Shown in pieces: positions 7,806-17,295 of a stretch of 64,000 nt of DNA. Made by a program: the position numbers and the translations under genes. Source of the stretch: Sulfuritalea sp. (GTDB lineage: Bacteria; Pseudomonadota; Gammaproteobacteria; Burkholderiales; Rhodocyclaceae); assembly GCA_023229545.1 (NCBI GenBank), contig JALNZB010000016.1:1-64000 (forward strand). Reading direction: 5' to 3'. The notes under the pieces were generated by a model that saw only the letters and a list, made by a program, of their open reading frames with translations, was not told the DNA's origin and ran no database searches. Numbering within the stretch: the first letter of the stretch is position 1; every line of letters begins with the position of its first letter.

Positions 7806-8749
7806 CGCTCTCCTCCCTGTTTGACCGGTGCAGAAAATCCGGTCTCACCCGGACCGGGCGCTGTCCCGCCACGACCGAAAAGCAGCATCTGCGGGTTGTT
7901 TTCAAGATCGCCCAGAACGCGCGAAAGCTGACGCGAATTGGTCGCCAGTTCATGCATCAGGGCGTTGGCGCGCGGCAGCGTGGCCGTCGTCAGTTCGTCG
8001 CCGGCGCTGCCCGCAAGCTGGTCGACGCGACGCGACAGGGCGCTCATCGACTTCACCAGTTCCCGCATTTCGGCCGTCAGCGGCGCGCTCTCCCCCGCCG
8101 TCTTTTCGACATGCACCAGAATTTGCCGCAAGTTGCGCATGTTGTTCGCGGACAGCGCCTCGCGCAGCGAGGCCAATATGGCCGGCATCTCGCGCAGGCC
8201 ATCGGAAGCCATGGCAAGGTTCTCCAGCCCGCGCGACAAATTCTGCACGTTCTTCTCATCCAGTACCTTGCCCAGCCGCAAGGATGCCGCGCTGATCTGG
8301 TTCACGATATCGCCCGCCTTCTCGCCCAGCGTATCGAATACGGTGGGCCGCAGCGCAATGCGAGGCGTCTTGCCATCTTTTCCCGTCAACGGCTCACTTG
8401 AGGATCCATCATCTTCGATCTGCACATAGGCCAAGCCGGTAACACCCTGATAGCCGAGCTGGGCAGTGCTGCTCTTGGTCAGCTTGAAGCGGTTTTCGAG
8501 GTTGACGCGCACCAGGATCACGCGCGGATCGGCTTCATCCGGCTCGATGGATTCAACCTTGCCCGCGCGAATGCCGCGATAACGCACCTGCGCCTGGACG
8601 TTGAGTCCGGTCACGTTGCGGCGCGTCTCCAGAATGTAGGTCGTCGTCGAATCGCGGCTCTGCCCCAGCCACCAGAGGGCAACGGCGGCGGCAAAGCCGA
8701 GCAGGATCGTAAAAATGCCGGCGGCCAACGCGTGAGATCGGTTTTCCAT
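7802..8749 (-). CDS. MlaD-family MCE-domain protein
   Basis: A 315-aa inner-membrane anchored MCE protein, the periplasmic substrate-binding ring of a phospholipid ABC transporter. One N-terminal membrane helix (GIFTILLGFAAAVALWWLG) is followed by the MCE domain (TGLNVQAQVRYRGIRAGKV, then LGYQGVTGLAYVQIED). A long helical region rich in Leu/Ala/Ser forms the rest. It is longer than E. coli MlaD (about 183 aa) and nearer to the extended MCE proteins. It lies 12 bp downstream of the ATPase gene. Role in lipid transport is inferred from family and operon. Confidence 0.88.
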   Translation of the reverse strand: MENRSHALAAGIFTILLGFAAAVALWWLGQSRDSTTTYILETRRNVTGLNVQAQVRYRGIRAGKVESIEPDEADPRVILVRVNLENRFKLTKSSTAQLGYQGVTGLAYVQIEDDGSSSEPLTGKDGKTPRIALRPTVFDTLGEKAGDIVNQISAASLRLGKVLDEKNVQNLSRGLENLAMASDGLREMPAILASLREALSANNMRNLRQILVHVEKTAGESAPLTAEMRELVKSMSALSRRVDQLAGSAGDELTTATLPRANALMHELATNSRQLSRVLGDLENNPQMLLFGRGGTAPGPGETGFSAPVKQGGER

Positions 8750-8761
8750 GGTTCGGCGCTT

Positions 8762-9547
8762 TCAATTTGGCACGGCAGCGGGCCCGGAATTCTGCAAGGC
8801 CCGCACACTGCGCTCGGAAAGAAAAAAGTTGCGAATGAAGGGATGATCGATGTGAATGATTTCGTCCGTCGTGCCATAGGCCAGGATGCGATGCTCAGCC
8901 AGCACCGCAACACGCGTGGAGACTGCCGCCAGCGTATCGAGGTCATGCGTGACCAACAATACCGTGAGGCCAAGCTCTTCGCCCAGCATGCGGATCAGGC
9001 GCACAAAACTGTCGGAACGATCCGGATCAAGCCCGGCGGTCGGCTCGTCGAGCAGCAGCAGCTCCGGCTCAAGCGCCAATGCACGCGCCAGTGCGACACG
9101 CTTGACCATGCCGCCGGACAGCTCGGCGGGCATTAGCTTGCCATGACGCGGCAGCAATTCGACCATGGACAGCTTGAGCATCACCAGATCGCGAATCGCG
9201 CCCTCGTCATAGCGCTTCAGTTCGCGCAAGGGAAAAGCGATGTTGTCGAACACGTTGAATGCGGAAAACAGCGCGCCATGCTGGAACAGCACACCGAAGC
9301 GTTGCCGCAACGCGCGTTCGCGCGCCACCCCGCCACCGAACAAGGGTTCGCCGAAAACCTCGATGCTGCCGCTGTCGGGCAGGAGCAAGCCGACCACCAT
9401 GCGCAGCAGCGTGGTCTTGCCGCTACCGGAACCGCCCACCAGCGAAACCAGTTCGCCGCGCTGAATATCGAGGCTAAGCCCCTTGTGGATCCACACATCG
9501 CCGAACCGGGTGGAGAGATCGCGAATGCGAATAACAGCGGTCGTCAT
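8762..9547 (-). CDS. MlaF-like ABC transporter ATP-binding protein
   Basis: A 261-aa ATPase subunit of the Mla-type lipid transporter. Walker A GGSGSGKTT, Q-loop FQHGALF, signature LSGGMVKRVALARAL, Walker B LLLLDEPTAGLDP and the switch His in VTHDLDT are all present. LSGGM with Met, rather than LSGGQ, is typical of MlaF. The start is the ATG at 9547 (MTTAVIRIRD); the longer frame runs into the permease gene and is rejected. It follows the permease stop by 10 bp. It energises the MCE complex at the inner membrane. Confidence 0.92.
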   Translation of the reverse strand: MTTAVIRIRDLSTRFGDVWIHKGLSLDIQRGELVSLVGGSGSGKTTLLRMVVGLLLPDSGSIEVFGEPLFGGGVARERALRQRFGVLFQHGALFSAFNVFDNIAFPLRELKRYDEGAIRDLVMLKLSMVELLPRHGKLMPAELSGGMVKRVALARALALEPELLLLDEPTAGLDPDRSDSFVRLIRMLGEELGLTVLLVTHDLDTLAAVSTRVAVLAEHRILAYGTTDEIIHIDHPFIRNFFLSERSVRALQNSGPAAVPN

Positions 9548-9557
9548 GACTGTGCGC

Positions 9558-10676
9558 TCAGAGCGGCAGGCCGATGCCGCGCGTCGCAATGGCAAACAAG
9601 GCATCGATCACAATAACCACCGTGATTGCCGACACCACCGAGGCCGTGGTATTGCTCGACAGGCTCTCGGTGTTGGGTCGCACTCTGAGTCCGAAGTGGC
9701 AGGCCACCAAGGCTATGAACATGCCGAACACCGCGCCCTTGGCCAGTCCAATCCACAAATTGGCCGTCGGCACGACGCGCGGCAAGGTCTGGAAGAAAAA
9801 CCCATACGAGATATCGAGCTGCAGCGCGGCCGAGACCATGCCGCCGATCAGCGCTATCGCGGTGCTCCACAGGACGAGCAGGGGCAGGGTGATGGTCAAG
9901 GCCACCACCTTGGGAAACACCAGCCGCAGCCCGCGCGGAACACCCATCGTCGCCAACGCATCGATTTCCTCGGTCACACGCATCACGCCTAATTGCGCCG
10001 TCATCGCGGAACCCGAGCGTCCGGCCACCAGGATCGCAACCAGAACCGGCCCGAGTTCGCGCACCAGACCCAAGCCGATGATATTCACGATGAAAATGTC
10101 AGCCCCGAACTGTTTGAGCTGCAAGGCCGACAGGTAGGAAAGCACGACGCCAATGAGAAAACCCACCAGCGCGGTAACCGGCATCGCGCGCACCCCGCTT
10201 TTGTACAGATTTGCCGAAATCTCTCTACGCGGCAGGTCGGCGGGATAACGCAGGACATGCGCCATATTCAATCCGAATTGGCCGACGAGAGTGACGAAAT
10301 CCATAAGATGGCGACCAATGCCGATCACCGCCGAACCGATCATCATCGCGCCATGCAGGGGCGAAACCGGCACAATCGCCGCACGAGGCTCGTGATCGGC
10401 GGCATTGATGCGCTCAAAAATCCGCCAGTGTTCCGGTTTGATCGATAACTGCTCTGGCATGGCCCGACCCCACGCTCGCCAGAGCAATATGGCACCGGCA
10501 CTGTCAATCGCCTCAAGGTCGAGGCAGTCCCAACTGCTGGCTGGATCGGCAGCGCGGCGCAACTCATCCGTCAATCCGGCGGCACACTGCGAGGTGGTCG
10601 CCAGCGTCCAGCGTCCGGAAAGCCTTACATGGCGTCCGTCTTCGCGAACGACTATTTCAATGCGCGCGACTGACAT
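9558..10676 (-). CDS. STAS-MlaE fusion permease
   Basis: A 372-aa protein with an N-terminal STAS-like domain (about 1-105; ARIEIVVREDGRHVRLSGRW and DCLDLEAIDSAGAILLW) fused to a MlaE permease (about 120-372). The permease shows the family motifs FGADIFIVNIIGLGLVRELG and AGRSGSAMTAQLGVMRVTEE, with several membrane segments. In E. coli the STAS protein MlaB and MlaE are separate, so this is the fused form. It is first in the operon permease-ATPase-MCE-lipoprotein. There is no separate MlaC-like soluble carrier in the window. Confidence 0.9.
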   Translation of the reverse strand: MSVARIEIVVREDGRHVRLSGRWTLATTSQCAAGLTDELRRAADPASSWDCLDLEAIDSAGAILLWRAWGRAMPEQLSIKPEHWRIFERINAADHEPRAAIVPVSPLHGAMMIGSAVIGIGRHLMDFVTLVGQFGLNMAHVLRYPADLPRREISANLYKSGVRAMPVTALVGFLIGVVLSYLSALQLKQFGADIFIVNIIGLGLVRELGPVLVAILVAGRSGSAMTAQLGVMRVTEEIDALATMGVPRGLRLVFPKVVALTITLPLLVLWSTAIALIGGMVSAALQLDISYGFFFQTLPRVVPTANLWIGLAKGAVFGMFIALVACHFGLRVRPNTESLSSNTTASVVSAITVVIVIDALFAIATRGIGLPL

Positions 10677-10743
10677 CGGACAGGGGCTGGCGTTGGCAGT
10701 ATGACGGAGCCTTGATTATAGCCACGCCACATCCATGGAACTG

Positions 10744-12228
10744 TCAAGTCTTGCGATGAATTCGCAACTCACCGCCGATGCCATCCCACTGCCGCGCCTC
10801 ATCCTCCAGCGTCGCCGCCGTGAGCGGCAGGGCGTCCAACCCGCAAACGCCAAGTTCCATCTGGAAACCGTTGCGAGTGAGTTCCACCGCCAACGGCGGC
10901 AAGGACTGGTCATCGCGCGATCGATGCAGCAGGACAGCGACTCTCAGGCAGAAAATAAGCGTCCATTCCGGGGTTTCTCCGCGTACGGGCCGGGCACGCT
11001 CCAGTTTGCCGCGATGCGCCAGCACCAGTCGCGACAGGCGCGCCTGATCCCGCCGGGAAAACCCCGGCATATCGGCGTTGGCGATGATGTAGGCGCTGTG
11101 CTTGTGATAACTCGAGTGCGCCATGGAAATCCCGACCTCATGCAGGCGGGCAGCCCAGACCATGAATTGCGCATCCGCGTGCCCCTCCTCCCGGCTCGCG
11201 GGAACCATCTGATTGAGCAGTCCGAGCGCCGTATGGGCGACGCGCGCCGCCTGCCGCCGGTCGACTTCATAGCGTTGCATGAAGCGATTCACCGTCGCTT
11301 CGCGCAGATCATCGTGACAATAACGGCCAAGCTGATCGTACAGCACACCGAGACGCAGGGCACCTTCCGAGAACACCATGCGCTCCAGGCCGAACTCCTT
11401 GAATACCGCAGACATGATCACCAGGCCGCCGGGCAGCACCGGAATCCGGTCGGCGCGCAGACCCTGCAGCCGCATGCGCGAAGCTTCGCCGGCATGCAGG
11501 AGTTCGTCGCGCAACTTCTCCAGTCCCTCGCGGGTAAGACCGTGACTAGAAAAACCGTTCAGCTCCAGCAGATCGACAATGGCCCTGGCCGTGCCGGACG
11601 AACCGATGGCTTCGTCCCAGCCTGTCTCACGATAAGCGTGGACGATGGTCTGCAACTCGCGCCGCGCCGCCAGTTCCGCTTCCCTGAACAAATGCTTGTC
11701 GACGCGCCCTTCAGGAAAGAAACGCAGGCTGTAGCTGACACAGCCCATGTAGAGCGATTCCAGCTGAATCGGATCAATGTTCTGGCCGATGATGAATTCG
11801 GTGGAGCCGCCGCCGATATCGACGACCAACTGGCGCGTTTGTGGATTGGCCAGGGTGTGGGCAACGCCGAGATAGATCAGACGCGCTTCTTCACGCCCGG
11901 CAATCACTTCAATCGGGAACCCTAGCGCGGCCTCGGCCTTTTCGAGAAACTGTCCGGCATTCTTCGCCACACGCAAGGTATTGGTGGCCACTGCACGCAC
12001 GGCGCCCTGATCGAAATCACGCAGACGCTGACCAAAACGCCCCAGTGCCTCCACGCCCCGTTGCTGGGCCGCCGCATCAAGGATTTTGTCAGGAGTCAAG
12101 CCGGCAGCCAGCCGCACCGACTCCTTGAGTCCGTCCATGGGGTATATCTGGTTGGCCACAATTCGCCCCACTTGCAGGCGAAAGCTGTTGGAGCCGAGAT
12201 CGACGGCGGCGATCAGTTCATATGCCAT
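10744..12228 (-). CDS. ppx: exopolyphosphatase (Ppx/GppA family)
   Basis: A 494-aa enzyme of the ASKHA fold that removes terminal phosphate from polyphosphate, or converts pppGpp to ppGpp. The N-terminal phosphate loop DLGSNSFRLQVGRI and the second loop VDIGGGSTEFIIG are intact. EVIAGREEARLIYLGV carries the catalytic Glu region. The C-terminal half is the HD-like helical domain (VWAARLHEVGISMAHSSYHKHSAY). It is divergent from ppk1 across 97 bp, which argues for polyphosphate as the substrate. The length matches Ppx (about 510 aa). Confidence 0.92.
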   Translation of the reverse strand: MAYELIAAVDLGSNSFRLQVGRIVANQIYPMDGLKESVRLAAGLTPDKILDAAAQQRGVEALGRFGQRLRDFDQGAVRAVATNTLRVAKNAGQFLEKAEAALGFPIEVIAGREEARLIYLGVAHTLANPQTRQLVVDIGGGSTEFIIGQNIDPIQLESLYMGCVSYSLRFFPEGRVDKHLFREAELAARRELQTIVHAYRETGWDEAIGSSGTARAIVDLLELNGFSSHGLTREGLEKLRDELLHAGEASRMRLQGLRADRIPVLPGGLVIMSAVFKEFGLERMVFSEGALRLGVLYDQLGRYCHDDLREATVNRFMQRYEVDRRQAARVAHTALGLLNQMVPASREEGHADAQFMVWAARLHEVGISMAHSSYHKHSAYIIANADMPGFSRRDQARLSRLVLAHRGKLERARPVRGETPEWTLIFCLRVAVLLHRSRDDQSLPPLAVELTRNGFQMELGVCGLDALPLTAATLEDEARQWDGIGGELRIHRKT

Positions 12229-12325
12229 TGATCGATTCTACCTCCTGCTCCAAGTTTGATTCGCGTCATGTCTCGGCAACAAAAATGACACATAATCATC
12301 GAATGCGAATTATCTGAGAGCCTTC

Positions 12326-14410
12326 ATGCCGTCCTTGCGCCAATTTCCACACGAGCACTTCCTCAACCGCGAACTATCCCTGCTTGCCTTCAACCGACGC
12401 GTTCTCGCCCAAGCCGCCGACATCCGCGTACCCTTGCTGGAGCGGTTGCGCTTTCTGTGTATCGTCTCCTCCAATCTCGACGAGTTCTTTGAAATCCGCG
12501 TCGCCGGCCTCAAGGAACAGATCAAGCTCGGCAGCCATGCCGCCGGCGCCGACGGCATGCCGCCGCAGGAAGTTTTACGCCGCGTTACGGAGCAGACACA
12601 TCAGTTGATCGCCGAACAATATGCGCTGCTGAATGACGCGATACTCCCGGCGCTGGAGGAGCAAGGCATCGCTTTTTTCCGTCGCAGCCTGTGGAGCGAC
12701 GAGCAGCGCGCCTGGATACGCGAGTTCTTTCTCAACGAAGTGATGCCGATGCTGACCCCGATCGGACTTGACCCCTCGCATCCCTTCCCGCGCGTGCTGA
12801 ACAAAAGTCTCAACTTTGCCATTGAACTGGAGGGAACAGACGCCTTCGGGCGCAGTTCGGGCGCCGCCATCGTTCAGGCGCCACGCGCCCTGCCGCGCGT
12901 GATCCAGTTGCCCAAGGAACTGTGCGGCGTCGACTACGGTTTCGTCTTTCTGTCATCGGTGGTCCACGAATCCGTCGACGAACTATTTGCCGGCATGAAT
13001 GTCGTCGGCTGCCACCAGTTCCGCGTCACACGCAATTCCGATCTGTTCGTCGATGACGAAGAAGTGAAGAACCTGCGCATTGCGCTGCAGGGCGAACTGC
13101 CGCAGCGTCATTTCGGCGACGCCGTGCGCCTTGAGGTGGCCGACAACTGCACGGAGATCATGACCAACTTCCTGCTGCAACAGTTCGGTCTGGAACGCAA
13201 CGATCTCTATCGGCTGCCGGGCATCGTCAATCTGGTGCGCCTGATGTCCGTTCCAGATCAGGTGGATCGTCCCGATCTCATGTATGCGCCGTTCCAGCCA
13301 GGAATGCCCAAGGTTCTGACCAAGCGTTACGACATCTTCGCCAGCATCCGCAAACAAGACATCCTGATGCATCACCCATTTCAGTCATTCACGCCGGTAA
13401 TCCAGTTGGTGCAACAGGCAGCGGACGACCCTCGGGTGGTGGCGATCAAGATGACCGTGTATCGCACTGGAACCGATTCGGTACTAATGGAACATCTGCT
13501 GCGCGCTGCGGAAAAGGGCAAGGAAGTCACGGTCGTTGTTGAACTGATGGCGCGCTTCGAGGAAGAGGCGAACCTGTCCATCGCGGCGCGACTGGAAGAA
13601 GTCGGAGCGCACGTGGTTTACGGCGTAGTCGGCTACAAGACCCACGCCAAAATGCTAATGGTATTGAGGCGCGAGGATAACGGCTATCGCCGTTATATAC
13701 ATCTCGGCACCGGCAACTACCATCAGCGCACCACGCGTTTGTACACGGACTTCGGCCTGCTGACGTCCAATCCGGAAATCGGCGCCGACGTCAACGAGGT
13801 ATTCAAACAGCTTACCGGGCTGGGCAAGGCCAGCGCGCTGAAGCACCTGTGGCAGGCGCCCTTCTCGCTGCACTCGAAAATGCTGGCCGCGATTCGCGCC
13901 GAGACCGAGGCGGCACTGGCCGGCAAGCCGGCGCGCATCATCGCCAAAATGAACTCCCTGCTTGAACAGGAAATCATCACGGCCCTGTATGAGGCCAGCG
14001 CAGCCGGCGTCACCATCGACCTGATCGTTCGCGGCGTCTGCTCATTGCGCCCCGGCGTGAAAGGCCTCTCGGAAAACATCCGAGTGCGCTCGGTGATCGG
14101 ACGCTTTCTTGAGCATCACCGCATATTTTATTTTCACGCCAACGGCAAACAGAACATCTACCTTTCCAGCGCTGACTGGATGGAGCGCAATTTCTTCCGT
14201 CGCATTGAAATCAGTTTTCCGGTGCTGGAGCCAAAGCTCAAGCGGCGGGTGCTAAAGGAGGGACTCAAGCCCTACCTGGCCGACAATAGCCAAGCATGGG
14301 AAATGAATGGCAGCGGCGAATACCGCATCAAGCCGACGCGGCGCAAACGCATCTGCGCTCAGGAACTCCTGATGGCCGACATGGGCGTGGGCGCCATCAA
14401 CGTAGCGTAA
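12326..14410 (+). CDS. ppk1: polyphosphate kinase 1
   Basis: A 694-aa enzyme that polymerises the gamma phosphate of ATP into polyphosphate at the membrane. The N-terminal domain begins HEHFLNRELSLLAFNRRVL. The catalytic core carries HLGTGNYHQRTTRLYTDFG, with the phosphorylated histidine region, and KTHAKMLMVLR. RVRSVIGRFLEHHRIFYF and SSADWMERNFFRRIE are the second histidine domain. The length is usual (about 690). The ATG at 12326 follows a short purine-rich leader. The 3' end overlaps the convergent sppA gene by 14 bp. With divergent ppx it makes a polyphosphate synthesis/degradation pair. Confidence 0.97.
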   Translation: MPSLRQFPHEHFLNRELSLLAFNRRVLAQAADIRVPLLERLRFLCIVSSNLDEFFEIRVAGLKEQIKLGSHAAGADGMPPQEVLRRVTEQTHQLIAEQYALLNDAILPALEEQGIAFFRRSLWSDEQRAWIREFFLNEVMPMLTPIGLDPSHPFPRVLNKSLNFAIELEGTDAFGRSSGAAIVQAPRALPRVIQLPKELCGVDYGFVFLSSVVHESVDELFAGMNVVGCHQFRVTRNSDLFVDDEEVKNLRIALQGELPQRHFGDAVRLEVADNCTEIMTNFLLQQFGLERNDLYRLPGIVNLVRLMSVPDQVDRPDLMYAPFQPGMPKVLTKRYDIFASIRKQDILMHHPFQSFTPVIQLVQQAADDPRVVAIKMTVYRTGTDSVLMEHLLRAAEKGKEVTVVVELMARFEEEANLSIAARLEEVGAHVVYGVVGYKTHAKMLMVLRREDNGYRRYIHLGTGNYHQRTTRLYTDFGLLTSNPEIGADVNEVFKQLTGLGKASALKHLWQAPFSLHSKMLAAIRAETEAALAGKPARIIAKMNSLLEQEIITALYEASAAGVTIDLIVRGVCSLRPGVKGLSENIRVRSVIGRFLEHHRIFYFHANGKQNIYLSSADWMERNFFRRIEISFPVLEPKLKRRVLKEGLKPYLADNSQAWEMNGSGEYRIKPTRRKRICAQELLMADMGVGAINVA

Positions 14411-15341
14411 AGCGCGTCAGGGCACTCACCATGCTCTCGGCCATATCCGCGCCGAACTGCTTGGCAAACTTCTCGGCAAAGTTCTGCTTGACGCTGAAAT
14501 CGCGCACGTCGCTGGCCTTAAAAACATCGCGCGCGACACTATCCACAGTGCCGTAGCCATCGGCCAGACCCAGTTCGATGCTTTTCGCGCCGCTCCACAT
14601 CAGGCCGGAAAACATCTCGGGCGTTTCCTTGAGCCGCTTGCCCCGACCCTTTCTCACCACGTCGATGAACTGCTGGTGAATTTCGCCCAGCATTTGCTTC
14701 GCGTGATCCTTGTGACTTTCATTCTGCGGCGAAAAAGGATCGAGAAAGCCCTTGCTCTCTCCGGCGGTTAACAGCCGTCGCTCGACGCCCAGCTTCTCCA
14801 TGGTACCGGTAAAGCCGAAGCCATCCATCAGCACGCCGATCGAACCCACAATGCTGGCCTTGTCCACATATATCTTGTCCGCTGCGGTCGCAACGTAGTA
14901 ACCGCCTGAAGCGCAGACATCTTCCACCACGACATGCAGCGGAATAGCCGGGTGCGCGGCGCGCAAACGCCGCATCTCATCGTTGATGATCCCGGACTGG
15001 ACCGGACTGCCGCCAGGACTGTTGATGCGCAGGATAACTCCTGCCGTATGCTTGTCTTCGAACGCCGCCTGCAAGCCGTTGATGACATGCTCGGCATTGG
15101 CATCTCCCTTGGCCTTGATGACACCGTTCAGATTCACCAGCGCCGTGAATTTCGCTCCGTCGCCGAGCTTGTCGGTCTGCCCCCAGTCCAGTGCCAGACC
15201 GAGAATTACCACCAGGTAGGTAAAGCCTAGCAGCTTGAAAAAAATGCCCCACCGGCGACCGCGCCGCTGCTCGGCGATAGCTTCAAGCGCGAGCTTTTCC
15301 AGCACCTTGCGTTCCCACTGCATATCATCGCTATCCGACAC
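14397..15341 (-). CDS. sppA: S49-family signal peptide peptidase (SppA-like)
   Basis: A 314-aa short-form SppA that cleaves leftover signal peptides in the inner membrane. One N-terminal membrane helix (LGFTYLVVILGLALDW) precedes the protease domain. Motifs are LRINSPGGSPVQSG, the nucleophile serine in EDVCASGGYYVA, and the catalytic lysine just before ASIVGSIGVL. I place the start at GTG 15341 because an AGGAAGG sequence sits about 10 nt upstream. A TTG at 15359 and an ATG at 15323 are alternatives. It overlaps the Rieske gene by about 11 bp and belongs to the rluC-HAD-Rieske-sppA operon. Confidence 0.9.
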   Translation of the reverse strand: MSDSDDMQWERKVLEKLALEAIAEQRRGRRWGIFFKLLGFTYLVVILGLALDWGQTDKLGDGAKFTALVNLNGVIKAKGDANAEHVINGLQAAFEDKHTAGVILRINSPGGSPVQSGIINDEMRRLRAAHPAIPLHVVVEDVCASGGYYVATAADKIYVDKASIVGSIGVLMDGFGFTGTMEKLGVERRLLTAGESKGFLDPFSPQNESHKDHAKQMLGEIHQQFIDVVRKGRGKRLKETPEMFSGLMWSGAKSIELGLADGYGTVDSVARDVFKASDVRDFSVKQNFAEKFAKQFGADMAESMVSALTRFTLR

Positions 15342-15690
15342 TTTCCCTGCCTTCCTCAATCAAGAACACGTGCCCGTCACGCTCGACCACGGACAGCGCC
15401 ACCAGTCCTTTTCCATTGCAGCGCCCGCCAAGACAGCGCCCCGACTCCGGCGCATACAGCGCGCCGTGTGTGGCGCAAGTCAAGTATAAGCCGGAATGAT
15501 CGAAGAACTCGCCCGTCTGCCTGTCCATTTCGGTCGGCACGTGGGCGCAGCGGTTGAGATAGGCGTAAACCCGCCCGTAAAAACGCACCGCAAAAGCCGG
15601 ATCACTAAAGCCGTGGCGATCCACCGTGAAGCGCACGCCGCGTCCACCATCGACCAGTTCGTCGCTGGCGCAGATCAGGCGCTGGTTCAA
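15331..15690 (-). CDS. Rieske [2Fe-2S] domain protein
   Basis: A small soluble Rieske protein of about 119 aa. The cluster ligands are CAH (in NRCAHVPTEMD) and CATH (in LTCATHGALY), the C-x-H and C-x-x-H pairs of a Rieske fold. The start is most likely the TTG at 15690, whose TTGA overlaps the TGA stop of the upstream HAD gene. A GTG seven codons earlier is an alternative. A longer frame overlapping the HAD gene is not supported. It probably acts as a ferredoxin-like electron carrier. The partner is unknown. Confidence 0.85.
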   Translation of the reverse strand: MNQRLICASDELVDGGRGVRFTVDRHGFSDPAFAVRFYGRVYAYLNRCAHVPTEMDRQTGEFFDHSGLYLTCATHGALYAPESGRCLGGRCNGKGLVALSVVERDGHVFLIEEGRESVG

Positions 15691-16343
15691 CCCTGTTGTC
15701 GCAGCCACGCCGCCAATTGCGCCACATCGACCGCGCAGTAGAGAGGGGATTCCGCCTCCAGAGTCTCGCGCGGATGGGCGCCATAAGCCACGCCGAGTGC
15801 CGCCACGCCAGCGTTCCTGGCCATCAGCAGATCGTGGGTGGTGTCGCCGATCATCAGGGTTGCATCCGGCTCGACGCCAAACTCGGCCATCAATTCTTCG
15901 AGCATCTGCGGATGCGGCTTGGATTGGCATTCGTCGGCGCAGCGCGAGGCATGAAAGCGCGGACCCAGACCGCTGACCTCGAAGGCCCGATCCAGCCCCT
16001 TGCGCGACTTGCCGGTCGCCACCGCCAGCCTGTATCCCGCCCGCGCCAATTCATCGATCAACTCTACCGCGCCATCAAACAGCAACAGGTCCTGATCGCG
16101 CGACAAATAGTGATGTCGATAACGCTCGGCGAGATCGTGATAGCGCTCGGTCGGCAAGTCAGGCAGGGCATGGCGCAGGGCATCGATCAGGCCCAGACCG
16201 ATGATGTGACTGGCTCGCTCGTCGGATGGCGGCGGAATGCCGAGATCCCGCGCGGCGGCCTTGATGCTGGCGACGATAGCGCCGGTCGAATCCATCAGCG
16301 TGCCGTCCCAGTCGAAGACGATCAGTTCAAAACGTTTGCCCAT
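15687..16343 (-). CDS. HAD-family phosphatase (phosphoglycolate phosphatase-like)
   Basis: A 218-aa HAD hydrolase. Motif I DWDGTLMDS carries the nucleophile Asp, motif II is in VATGKSRKGLD and motif III/IV GDTTHDLLMARNAG binds magnesium. A cap domain lies between motifs I and II, as in Gph. The ATG at 16343 (MGKRFELIVF) is chosen; the frame continues upstream inside rluC without support. It overlaps the rluC 3' end by 17 bp. Substrate assignment to phosphoglycolate is only by family resemblance. Confidence 0.88.
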   Translation of the reverse strand: MGKRFELIVFDWDGTLMDSTGAIVASIKAAARDLGIPPPSDERASHIIGLGLIDALRHALPDLPTERYHDLAERYRHHYLSRDQDLLLFDGAVELIDELARAGYRLAVATGKSRKGLDRAFEVSGLGPRFHASRCADECQSKPHPQMLEELMAEFGVEPDATLMIGDTTHDLLMARNAGVAALGVAYGAHPRETLEAESPLYCAVDVAQLAAWLRQQG

Positions 16344-17295
16344 AATCCCTTGTTTCGTTTCTATCCAGTTTTTCGGTAAAGCTGCGCAATTCCACCGGCA
16401 GAGGCGATTCAAGGGCCAAAGGTGCGCCGGACAGCGGATGCGGCAGCGCCAGCTTGGCCGCATGCAGGAACATGCGGCCGAGTCCGGTCTTCTGCAAGGC
16501 CTTGTTCAGAGGAAAATCACCATACTTGTCATCGCCAGCGATGGGAAAGCCCAGATGCGCCAGATGCACGCGAATTTGGTGCGTCCGCCCGGTCTTGAGT
16601 TCCACCTCGACCAGACTGAAATTCTCCCAGCGCGCCACCAGCCGCACGATGGAATGCGACGGTTTGCCCTCGGCATTGACGCTGACCCTTCGTTCGCCTT
16701 CAGCCGTCAGATACTTGTGCAAAGGCAGGCAGACATGCTGCAATTCGTTGCGCCAGCGGCCCTTGACCAGCGCCAGGTAGCGCTTGCTGATGCCGCCGTC
16801 GCGAAACATGTCATGCAGTTTGGTCAGCGCCATGCGCTTCTTCGCCACTATCAGCAGGCCCGAGGTATCCCGATCCAGGCGGTGAGCCAGTTCGAGAAAC
16901 TTCGCCAGCGGTCGCGCGCGGCGCAACTGCTCGATCACACCGAAGGAAACACCGCTGCCGCCGTGCACCGCCACGCCGGTCGGCTTGTCGATCACGATGA
17001 GCGCATCGTCCTCGAAAGCTATTTCAAAATCCCGTGGCGGAATCGCCGCTTGTGACGGTCGTTCGGCGGTGCGCATGGGCGGCACCCGCAATCGGTCGCC
17101 AACCTTGAGCCGATACTCGGCCTGCACCCGCCCCTTGTTCACCCTCACCTCGCCGCTGCGCACGATGCGGTAGATGTGGCTTTTCGGCACGCCTTTGGCT
17201 ACGCGCAGCAGAAAGTTGTCGAGGCGCTGGCCTTCGGCCTCCTCGCCAACCTCAAGCCATGTAACCGAATCTTTGCTTAAGTCCTTCATTTGCAA
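16327..17295 (-). CDS. rluC: 23S rRNA pseudouridine synthase (RluC-like)
   Basis: A 322-aa RluC/RluD-family enzyme that isomerises uridines in 23S rRNA. The N-terminal S4 domain includes QRLDNFLLRVAKGVPKSHIYR and GEVRVNKGRV. The catalytic motif HRLDRDTSGLLIVAKK contains the essential Asp, and TGRTHQIRVHLAHLG is the conserved C-terminal motif. The start is at 17295 or two codons later (17289). It is divergent from rne across the long rne leader, an arrangement also seen in other proteobacteria. It heads the rluC-HAD-Rieske-sppA unit. Confidence 0.93.
   Translation of the reverse strand: MQMKDLSKDSVTWLEVGEEAEGQRLDNFLLRVAKGVPKSHIYRIVRSGEVRVNKGRVQAEYRLKVGDRLRVPPMRTAERPSQAAIPPRDFEIAFEDDALIVIDKPTGVAVHGGSGVSFGVIEQLRRARPLAKFLELAHRLDRDTSGLLIVAKKRMALTKLHDMFRDGGISKRYLALVKGRWRNELQHVCLPLHKYLTAEGERRVSVNAEGKPSHSIVRLVARWENFSLVEVELKTGRTHQIRVHLAHLGFPIAGDDKYGDFPLNKALQKTGLGRMFLHAAKLALPHPLSGAPLALESPLPVELRSFTEKLDRNETRDYGQTF

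Noticed and set aside
12229..12325. GTCAT/ATGAC half-sites between ppx and ppk1 that might be a Pho box
   Set aside because: Spacing does not fit two 7-bp direct repeats with a 4-bp gap; too weak to call.
15691..15930. Upstream extension of the Rieske gene
   Set aside because: It overlaps the conserved end of the HAD gene in another frame and has no Rieske-family sequence.
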